Below, one piece after another: positions 1 to 6,881 of a DNA stretch of 54,259 nucleotides. A model generated the notes under the pieces. The model had not been told where the DNA came from. It was given only the letters and a program-made list of their open reading frames with translations, and did no database searches. The translations under genes and the position numbers were made by a program. The first letter of the stretch is position 1. Each line of letters starts with the position of its first letter. This DNA is from Paraglaciecola polaris LMG 21857 (GTDB lineage Bacteria; Pseudomonadota; Gammaproteobacteria; Enterobacterales; Alteromonadaceae), in the NCBI RefSeq assembly GCF_000315055.1, contig NZ_BAER01000073.1:1-54259 (forward strand), written 5' to 3'.

Positions 1-28
1 TGTCTTATGCATAGGCTAAGCAATGCCC

Positions 29-1651
29 TTAGTGAATATCAAGCTCACTATTTTCTAGCATGGATAACGCCACAGCTTCCGCTACTTTTATGCCATCAAT
101 ACCAGCGGATAGAATGCCACCAGCATAACCAGCACCTTCACCGGCAGGGTATAACCCTTGCACGTTAACACTTTGGTAATCAGCCCCGCGCTTGATAGAA
201 ATTGGCGAAGAGGTGCGCGTTTCAACGCCAGTCAACAAACCATCTGCTTTTGCAAAGCCTTTGATCTGTTTATCAAACGCTGGTATTGCCTCACGGATTG
301 CACTGATCGCGTAATCGGGTAGGACCTCAGATAAGTCTGTCAGTTTGACCCCAGGTGTATAGGAAGGCTTTACATCGCCCAGTTCTGATGAGGGTTTTCC
401 ATTTAAAAAGTCACCGATGAGCTGAGCAGGGGCATCGTAGTTACTTCCCCCTAGTGCATACGCTTGTTCTTCTAATTTACGTTGTAACTCGATACCGGCC
501 AATGGATGACCCGGAAAATCTTTTTCAGGTTCGATACCCACTACGATGGCACTATTGGCATTGCGTTCATGTCGTGAGTATTGGCTCATGCCGTTGGTGA
601 CTACGCGTCCTTCTTCTGACGCGGCAGCCACAACGGTACCACCAGGGCACATGCAAAAGCTGTAAACTGCTCGGCCACTTTTACAATGGTGCACTAACTT
701 ATAATCAGCGGCGCCCAGAATGGGGTGACCAGCACTGGGGCCAAAACGACACTCGTCAATCATCGATTGCTCATGCTCAATACGAAAGCCCACAGAAAAA
801 GGTTTAGCTTCGATATACACATTACGATCGTAAAGCATTTTAAAGGTGTCTCGCGCACTATGACCCACGGCCAGCACTGCGTGTTGGCAATCTAACCGCT
901 CACCTGTGGATAAACTCAAGCCAATGAGTTGTCCATTTTCGATATGTACATCATCGACCCGGGTGCTAAAACGAACTTCGCCGCCTAATGCGGTAATTTG
1001 TGCCCGCATCCGTTCAACCATAGCCACCAACTTAAAAGTACCTATGTGCGGTTTGCTGACATACATAATTTCATCTGGCGCGCCCGCATCAACAAACTCT
1101 GTCAGTACTTTTCGCCCATAATGTTTGCGATCTTTAACTTGGCTATACAGTTTTCCGTCGGAAAATGTACCCGCTCCCCCTTCGCCAAACTGCACGTTAG
1201 ATTCAGGATTTAACGGTTTCTTACGCCAGAAACCAAACGTATCTTTGGTGCGTTCACGCACCTCTTTACCACGATCTAATATAATCGGCTTAAAGCCCAT
1301 TTGTGCCAACAATAAGCCGGCAAATAAACCACATGGGCCCAAACCTATTACCACAGGTCTCTGAGTTAAACCTTTGGGTGCCTGGCCAACAAATTTATAA
1401 CGCGTATCGGGAGATATGCGAACATGCGGATCGTTAGCAAATTGGGCTAACAATGTTTCATGGTCATCGACTTCTATATCCAGCGTATAAATCAATTGAA
1501 TATCATGTTTATTGCGCGCATCAAAACCGCGTTTAAACACTGAAACCTGTTTCAGATGCTGAGCACTACAAGCTAATTTGCTTAGCACGGCTTGAGTTAA
1601 GTCAGCATCTTGATGATTAAGTGGAAGTTTTATATCAGTTAAACGCAGCAT
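29..1651 (-). CDS. FAD-dependent dehydrogenase (NAD(P)/FAD oxidoreductase, COG2509-like)
   Basis: A 540-residue cytosolic flavoprotein of the large uncharacterised FAD-dependent dehydrogenase family. A Rossmann dinucleotide-binding motif (VVIGLGPCGLFAG) lies about 100 residues in, followed by the family's VQFGEGGAGTFSDGKL block. The C-terminus has the second FAD-contacting stretch GLYPAGEGAGYAGG. The N-terminal ~90 residues form the small extra domain usual in this family. I chose the ATG at 1651 (MLRLTDIKLPL) because the open frame runs 15 codons further upstream without family-like sequence. Substrate and partner are unknown. The gene is divergent from the ferredoxin at 1841, so a shared redox role is possible but unproven. 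Confidence 0.85.
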   Translation of the reverse strand: MLRLTDIKLPLNHQDADLTQAVLSKLACSAQHLKQVSVFKRGFDARNKHDIQLIYTLDIEVDDHETLLAQFANDPHVRISPDTRYKFVGQAPKGLTQRPVVIGLGPCGLFAGLLLAQMGFKPIILDRGKEVRERTKDTFGFWRKKPLNPESNVQFGEGGAGTFSDGKLYSQVKDRKHYGRKVLTEFVDAGAPDEIMYVSKPHIGTFKLVAMVERMRAQITALGGEVRFSTRVDDVHIENGQLIGLSLSTGERLDCQHAVLAVGHSARDTFKMLYDRNVYIEAKPFSVGFRIEHEQSMIDECRFGPSAGHPILGAADYKLVHHCKSGRAVYSFCMCPGGTVVAAASEEGRVVTNGMSQYSRHERNANSAIVVGIEPEKDFPGHPLAGIELQRKLEEQAYALGGSNYDAPAQLIGDFLNGKPSSELGDVKPSYTPGVKLTDLSEVLPDYAISAIREAIPAFDKQIKGFAKADGLLTGVETRTSSPISIKRGADYQSVNVQGLYPAGEGAGYAGGILSAGIDGIKVAEAVALSMLENSELDIH

Positions 1652-1840
1652 ATGAGATCCGAAAAAAGGTAAACGCAGGGGCACAGCCCAACACAAAAAT
1701 TATAAGCGGGTTATTTTAAGTCATGCGTGGCCTTGTGTCTGGTTTATTCAACACGAACTTGCTCATCATTAACACCATCTTGTATTTTTATAACCAATAA
1801 GTATGATCGGCGCCCATATCGCTCAGCTAAGATCTTACTC

Positions 1841-2164
1841 ATGACCTTTGTAGTCACAGACAACTGCATAAAATGTAAATACACTGACTGCGTTGCCGTT
1901 TGTCCGGTGGATGCATTCTTCGAGGGGCCAAACTTTCTCGTTATCGATCCGGATATTTGTATCGATTGCGCGCTATGCGAACCTGAATGTCCAGCCAAAG
2001 CAATTTTTCAGGATGATCAACTGCCACCGGGACAAGCCGTCTTTACCGAATTGAATGCCGAGCTTGCCAAGGTATGGCCAAATATCATCGACGTGATCCC
2101 CCCACCCGCTGACGCCCTAGATTGGGATGGGGTACCTGACAAATTGCAGCTTCTTGAAACCTAA
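1841..2164 (+). CDS. fdxA: Ferredoxin FdxA-type (7Fe, [3Fe-4S][4Fe-4S])
   Basis: A 107-residue electron carrier. The N-terminus has C9, C12, C17 and C21 in the spacing of Azotobacter-type 7Fe ferredoxins, followed by the second cluster motif [12 protein letters not shown]. The family predicts one [3Fe-4S] and one [4Fe-4S] cluster. The C-terminal extension of about 50 residues, ending in [15 protein letters not shown], is typical of FdxA and distinguishes it from short 2[4Fe-4S] ferredoxins. I chose the ATG at 1841: it gives the usual family length, and the 38 codons upstream are not ferredoxin-like. Its neighbours give no clear redox partner. Confidence 0.9.
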   Translation: MTFVVTDNCIKCKYTDCVAVCPVDAFFEGPNFLVIDPDICIDCALCEPECPAKAIFQDDQLPPGQAVFTELNAELAKVWPNIIDVIPPPADALDWDGVPDKLQLLET

Positions 2165-2289
2165 AATATCACCTGTCATGGTAACTATCATTAGAACTAC
2201 TGCACATTAATTAAGCATAACCATTTCAAACCACTAGCATTTGCTGATAATTGTAGATTTACCTTATCTCTACTGTTCCGGTTATTCCT

Positions 2290-3510
2290 ATGTCAGATAA
2301 AAATGCTTCCACTTCGCCCTTCACAGGCTCTGCTACTTCCAAACCATCTATTCCAAGAGACAAACAGAACGATCATACTCAAAGTATGGCCCAGCAACGC
2401 CGCGACTTTATACAACAACAAACGAACGCAGAGCTTACCCATGTGGGCCACTATTCTCTGAGCCCTGAGCAAACTGCAGGTAATATTGAAAACTTTATCG
2501 GCGTAGCTCAAGTTCCTATTGGTTTAGCCGGGCCAATTAAGGTCAATGGCGAACATGCCAAAGGCGAATTTTATGTGCCTCTTGCTACAACCGAAGGCAC
2601 CTTAGTCGCCAGTTATAATCGCGGCATGCGAGTGCTTGGCGCAGCGGGCGGCGTAAAGGTCACAGTCGTGGATGATGCTATGCAGCGTGCACCGGTATTT
2701 ATTTTTGAAGATGCTCGCCAAGCACACGCCTTTGGTATTTGGATCAATGAGCAACTCGCAAGTATTAAAAATGAAGCGCAAAGCACCACTAGCGTAGGCA
2801 AATTACGTAATATTGAGCAATATGCTGCTGCACGTATGTTGTACTTACGGTTTAATTTCACCACAGGCGATGCAGCAGGCCAGAACATGGTGGGCAAAGC
2901 TACTTTTGCAGCCTGCGAGTGGATTAAGGCCAATTATCCCGGCCAAGGCATGCAGCGTTACAACTTATCTGGTGCTATGGATACCGACAAAAAGCATTCT
3001 CAACTCAATACGTTACACACCCGAGGCAAGCGTGTTATCGCGGAAGCGAAAATCAGTAATGACATTCTCAAAAGCATGTTGGGAGTATCAGCAGAGATGC
3101 TGTTTAAAATGCGCCAAGTATCCAACATGGGCAGTTTTATGGCGGGCTCTATTAATAACGGCTCCCACTCTGCAAATGGCATCACCGCCATGTTCATTGC
3201 CTGCGGCCAAGACGCTGCCAACGTAGCTGAGTCTTCAGCGGCGTTATCTTTTGTGGATGTAGACGAACAAGGCAATTTCTATATTGCGATCACCTTGCCC
3301 TCATTAATAGTGGCAACGTATGGTGGTGGTACGGCATTGGCAACACAGAAAGAGTGCTTAGAAATGATGGACTGCTGCGGAGAAGGTAAAGCCCATAAAC
3401 TCGCTGAGATAATAGGAGCGACCGTATTAGCAGGCGAGTTGTCGTTGAGCGCCGCTGTATTAGCTGGTGACTGGGTGACCAGCCATGATGCACTAGGTCG
3501 CAACCGCTAA
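2290..3510 (+). CDS. Hydroxymethylglutaryl-CoA reductase, class I-like
   Basis: A 406-residue homologue of HMG-CoA reductase, which reduces HMG-CoA to mevalonate with NAD(P)H. The substrate-loop motif ENFIGVAQVPIGLAGP starts at residue 67. Catalytic residues can be placed: E102 in TTEGTLVAS, K234 in DTDKK, D308 in IACGQD and H399 in SHDALGR close to the C-terminus. The DAAGQNM cofactor motif is at 194-200. The arrangement, with SHxxxxR near the end, is that of the class I (eukaryote/archaea-like) enzyme, without membrane domain. Most gammaproteobacteria make isoprenoids by the MEP route, and no other mevalonate-pathway gene is visible here. The gene therefore stands alone and may have been acquired by lateral transfer (inference). 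Confidence 0.9.
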   Translation: MSDKNASTSPFTGSATSKPSIPRDKQNDHTQSMAQQRRDFIQQQTNAELTHVGHYSLSPEQTAGNIENFIGVAQVPIGLAGPIKVNGEHAKGEFYVPLATTEGTLVASYNRGMRVLGAAGGVKVTVVDDAMQRAPVFIFEDARQAHAFGIWINEQLASIKNEAQSTTSVGKLRNIEQYAAARMLYLRFNFTTGDAAGQNMVGKATFAACEWIKANYPGQGMQRYNLSGAMDTDKKHSQLNTLHTRGKRVIAEAKISNDILKSMLGVSAEMLFKMRQVSNMGSFMAGSINNGSHSANGITAMFIACGQDAANVAESSAALSFVDVDEQGNFYIAITLPSLIVATYGGGTALATQKECLEMMDCCGEGKAHKLAEIIGATVLAGELSLSAAVLAGDWVTSHDALGRNR

Positions 3511-3526
3511 TCCTGAATTGGTATGT

Positions 3527-3561
3527 CAAAGTGAATGCGACGGACGGTCGCATTCACTTTG
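3527..3561. terminator. Perfect 15-bp hairpin between convergent genes
   Basis: The arms at 3527-3541 and 3547-3561 are exact reverse complements around a 5-base loop. It starts 16 bases after the HMG-CoA reductase stop and ends 2 bases before the stop codon of the convergent thioesterase. There is no long U-tract on either side, so it may be a weak bidirectional terminator or a 3'-end stabilising structure. Confidence 0.55.
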
Positions 3562-3563
3562 CG

Positions 3564-4028
3564 TTATTCCACTTCGAGCAAATAATGGCTCAAACCTTCC
3601 CGCAACGATAACGGTAGCGGCGTAGGTAAATGGCTGAGTCTGTCCACATAAACATGCACAAATTGACCAACCGCACTTGCCTCATCACTCCCTTCAGAAA
3701 ACACCGCTAACTGATACACAACTGAACTGGTACCTAACTTCAATATCGTTAAGCCTATATCCAGCACTGCTGGATAACTGACTGATGCATAATACTGGCA
3801 GCGAGTTTCTACCACTAAGCCAATCGGGCCATCACCGTCTAAGCTCAACCAGCCGTTATCAATCAGCAATCGATTGACTACCGTATCGAAAAAACTGTAA
3901 TAGGCGACGTTGTTTACATGTCCGTAAACATCATTGTCTGCCCAACGTGTATCTATGGTATCAAAGTAACGAAAATGGCTACGCGTGGGGGGAATATTCT
4001 GCTTTTTTGTCGTCGATGTTGTCATCAA
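3564..4028 (-). CDS. Hotdog-fold acyl-CoA thioesterase (4HBT/FadM family)
   Basis: A 154-residue protein with the 4-hydroxybenzoyl-CoA thioesterase-type signature. DTRWADNDVYGHVNN holds the catalytic Asp-containing loop, followed by AYYSFFDT. The family hydrolyses acyl-CoA thioesters in the cytosol; chain-length preference cannot be read from sequence. About 20 extra polar residues precede the hotdog core, which is slightly longer than the usual ~135 residues. The start could lie a few codons in; the first two codons are both Met. It is convergent with HMG-CoA reductase and on the same strand as the alcohol dehydrogenase upstream, with a gap of about 110 bases. Confidence 0.85.
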   Translation of the reverse strand: MMTTSTTKKQNIPPTRSHFRYFDTIDTRWADNDVYGHVNNVAYYSFFDTVVNRLLIDNGWLSLDGDGPIGLVVETRCQYYASVSYPAVLDIGLTILKLGTSSVVYQLAVFSEGSDEASAVGQFVHVYVDRLSHLPTPLPLSLREGLSHYLLEVE

Positions 4029-4139
4029 TGGATCTCCATTATCTGCTGTTGACTATATAATTGACTTGAGCAAGCAGGGTAATAAAAGTACAACTCTCCC
4101 TCGTCGCCTTAGTCATTTTTAAATCCCATAAAACGTTAC

Positions 4140-5300
4140 CTACCAAGCTTGTTGATAGAGCCCGAGTGCATCTTCGTAAGTGACCGTACGCGGATTATTC
4201 ATCAGCAGTCGCGTTTGTAGCATCGCCCCTTGTGCCAGCGTGGGGAGATCCTGTTGGCCAATACCGTAATCACGTAAACGTTTGGTGATACCTAGCGCCT
4301 TACAAAACTGTTCCATATACTCGATGAATCCTAATGCTTGCTCAGCTTGTGACAAGCCGGCTAATTGTGGCGCCACCACCAGAGCCAACTGCGCATACTC
4401 CTGTTGTGCTGCAAGCACGTTAAAGCGCATGACATAGGGCAACATTAGGGCATTGGTTAGACCATGCGCCATATGATAAATACCTCCCAAGGGATAGGCT
4501 AGCGCATGTACCGCCGCCACTGGCGCATTTGCAAACGCTTGCCCAGCTAGCATCGCACCTAACAAGGTGCCACCACGATGATTCACATCTTGACCGTTTT
4601 CATAACTAAGGGGTAAATGTGTGGCTAAAAGCTGTAACGCTTTTATCGCTAGGTTATCTGACAGCGGATTCTTTTTGTGTTTACTCGTGAAAGCCTCGAT
4701 CGCATGTACCATGGCATCAACACCTGTTTCTGCGGTGATATGCGCGGGCAAACCAAGTAATAACTTTGGGTCAAGCAAGGCCACGTCTGGGTATAGCACA
4801 GGCGATACCACACCCGCTTTGGTTGACTCCCCAGTAGTCACAATCGAGATAGGTGTCACCTCAGAGCCTGTACCCGCAGTCGTGGGGATAAGCACCAAAG
4901 GTTTACGGGCTGATTTCACTTGCTCAACGCCGTACATTTCGACAAGAGCCTGTTGCTCCATGGCTAACACAGCAGCCAGTTTGGCACTGTCCATTGAGCT
5001 ACCACCACCTATGCCTACTACCACATCGACATACTTAGCTTTTGCACCAGCCGCTTGAATAACAGCTTCTGGCGGATCCGCCTGCACCTCAGAGAATATC
5101 GTAACCTGAAGACCTGACGCTTCTAGTATGTGTAATGTTTCAGCTAACACACCCGCATTTAATAAGCCTTTATCCGTAACCAATAAAATTGATTTGGCAT
5201 TAAAGCGTGTTTTTAGCAAAGTCGGTAACGTCAGCGCTGCGTCCACCGCGAAACGGATATCGCCGACGGTTTTAAATTCGAAGTCGTTTATTACGTGCAT
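4140..5300 (-). CDS. Iron-containing alcohol dehydrogenase
   Basis: A 386-residue group III (Fe-ADH) dehydrogenase, which oxidises alcohols or reduces aldehydes with NAD(P). Seen: the nucleotide-binding GIGGGSSMDSAK motif near residue 95, the TAGTGSEVTPIS block, and the metal-site region DAMVHAIEAF followed by HALAYPLGGIYHMAHG, which supply the Asp and three His ligands known for the family. I chose the ATG at 5300 over the GTG one codon upstream. An AAGGTGGGA purine-rich stretch precedes it. Substrate not determinable. It is divergent from the channel gene. Confidence 0.9.
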   Translation of the reverse strand: MHVINDFEFKTVGDIRFAVDAALTLPTLLKTRFNAKSILLVTDKGLLNAGVLAETLHILEASGLQVTIFSEVQADPPEAVIQAAGAKAKYVDVVVGIGGGSSMDSAKLAAVLAMEQQALVEMYGVEQVKSARKPLVLIPTTAGTGSEVTPISIVTTGESTKAGVVSPVLYPDVALLDPKLLLGLPAHITAETGVDAMVHAIEAFTSKHKKNPLSDNLAIKALQLLATHLPLSYENGQDVNHRGGTLLGAMLAGQAFANAPVAAVHALAYPLGGIYHMAHGLTNALMLPYVMRFNVLAAQQEYAQLALVVAPQLAGLSQAEQALGFIEYMEQFCKALGITKRLRDYGIGQQDLPTLAQGAMLQTRLLMNNPRTVTYEDALGLYQQAW

Positions 5301-5515
5301 CACTTCCCACCTTGGGCTGAGATTGGATACTCATGATGCTAGCAGAGAAGTTTTACACTCACGCTTTATCGTAGTGATATATCAAGCTAACGATTTGTTA
5401 TAGATTAAACACGCAAAGAACAGCACATCTGACATCACCCGATACCAATCCTGAATTGACAGCTTCGCAAAATCCAATATTCTATCGACGATTTTTTAGC
5501 AAATTCAGTGAGTCC

Positions 5516-6370
5516 ATGAACGCTTTATCTTTACAGGCCCAATTTATCCGTATTCGTTCGAACAAGCTGTTCGAAATTTTTGTCATTTCAGTGATTGTGT
5601 TTTCCGCCTTATTGGTGGGCGCAAAAACCTACGAAATGTCACCCACCATGCACAATCTCACCCAGTTTTTAGACTGGTTTATCAGTGCGTTTTTCCTCAC
5701 TGAAATCACTATTCGCTTTTTAGCCGAGGAGCGTAAACGGAACTTCTTTACGAATTTCTGGAATATATTCGACACTTTAATCGTCATCGTTAGCCTGATC
5801 CCAGCAGAAGACGCCGATTTGGCCGTCATAGCCCGTTTAGTCAGGGTATTCAGAGTGCTGCGGATGATTTCTATTATTCCAGAGCTGCGCATATTATTGG
5901 TATCTTTAGTCAAAGCGCTCCCCCAGCTTGGCTACGTGATGTTGCTGATGTTTATTATCTTTTATATCTACGCAGCGGTTGGTAGTACACTTTTCGGAAC
6001 GATTAACCCAACGTTATGGGGTGATATCACTATATCCTTATTAACCTTGTTTCGAGTGATGACGTTTGAAGACTGGACTGACGTAATGTACGAAACCATG
6101 GAGGTTTATCCCCTTAGCTGGATTTTTTACCTTACCTTTATATTCTTTACTGCTTTTGCTTTTTTAAACATGGTTATTGGTATTGTGGTCAACGTGATGG
6201 AGCAAGAGAACGAATTGGCTCGCAAAGAAAAAGCAGCACTTGAAGCCGCGGAGCATGAACAAGAACATGAAGAAGAACCCACGTTGAGCGATATACTGAA
6301 GCATATTAAAAGTCTGCAACAACAAGTAGAACAGTTATCGCCTCAATCTGCCCAACTGGAGAAAAAGTAA
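5516..6370 (+). CDS. Voltage-gated cation channel, NaChBac-type
   Basis: A single-domain, six-helix ion channel that should assemble as a tetramer in the inner membrane. S1-S4 span roughly residues 20-135. S4 carries four arginines at every third position (107, 110, 113, 116 in the ATG-5516 numbering; LVRVFRVLRM). S5, pore helix and S6 follow. The selectivity filter is TFEDWTD (183-189), where classical sodium channels of this family have TLESW. After S6 comes an acidic linker (EHEQEHEEEP) and a C-terminal heptad-like stretch (about 260-284), the expected tetrameric coiled coil. I chose ATG 5516; a TTG at 5456 would add 20 residues. The gene is followed after 4 bases by trxC. Confidence 0.88.
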   Translation: MNALSLQAQFIRIRSNKLFEIFVISVIVFSALLVGAKTYEMSPTMHNLTQFLDWFISAFFLTEITIRFLAEERKRNFFTNFWNIFDTLIVIVSLIPAEDADLAVIARLVRVFRVLRMISIIPELRILLVSLVKALPQLGYVMLLMFIIFYIYAAVGSTLFGTINPTLWGDITISLLTLFRVMTFEDWTDVMYETMEVYPLSWIFYLTFIFFTAFAFLNMVIGIVVNVMEQENELARKEKAALEAAEHEQEHEEEPTLSDILKHIKSLQQQVEQLSPQSAQLEKK

Positions 6371-6374
6371 AATT

Positions 6375-6803
6375 ATGCATATTGTTTGCCCCCACTGTTA
6401 TGCCATTAATAACGTGCCTGAAAGCAAGACACACACAGAAGCTAATTGCGGTAAGTGCCAGCAAAAGCTGCATACCCATCAGCCATGTCAGTTAAGCCAA
6501 GGGCAGTTTTACCGCTATATTGAACGCAATCACCTACCTGTGTTGGTGGACTTCTGGGCCAGTTGGTGCGGTCCTTGTAAAAACTTCGCGCCTGTATTTG
6601 CCAAGTTAGCGGGGCAAACGGAGAGCGTACTGTTCGCCCAGTTAAATACCGAACAAGCACAACAAATTAGTAGCGAAGCAGGCATTCGCAGTATTCCTAC
6701 TTTAATCCTATTTCATCAAGGTAAAGAAATAGACCGAGCCTCTGGTGCTTTAGGTGAAGCCCAGTTAAAACAATGGATCATGCAAGCCATTCAAAAGTGC
6801 TAA
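6375..6803 (+). CDS. trxC: Thioredoxin 2 (zinc-binding)
   Basis: A 142-residue TrxC. The N-terminal zinc site is formed by C5/C8 (CPHC) and C25/C28 (CGKC). The thioredoxin fold carries the active site WASWCGPCK with redox cysteines C65 and C68, and the cis-proline loop SIPT. It reduces protein disulfides in the cytosol and in E. coli belongs to the oxidative-stress response. The gap to the channel gene is only 4 bases, so the two are probably co-transcribed and may be translationally coupled. A strong terminator follows. Confidence 0.95.
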   Translation: MHIVCPHCYAINNVPESKTHTEANCGKCQQKLHTHQPCQLSQGQFYRYIERNHLPVLVDFWASWCGPCKNFAPVFAKLAGQTESVLFAQLNTEQAQQISSEAGIRSIPTLILFHQGKEIDRASGALGEAQLKQWIMQAIQKC

Positions 6804-6825
6804 GCAATCCCCTATCAATAGAACC

Positions 6826-6861
6826 AAAAAGCCCGTGACGTTTTATCGTCACGGGCTTTTT
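6826..6861. terminator. Bidirectional rho-independent terminator
   Basis: A GC-rich stem (GCCCGTGACG paired with CGTCACGGGC) with loop TTTTAT. It is flanked by A5 on the left and T5 on the right, so it works in both directions between the convergent trxC and TPR lipoprotein genes. Confidence 0.9.
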
Positions 6862-6881
6862 ATATTGTAAAAGCAACAGCG

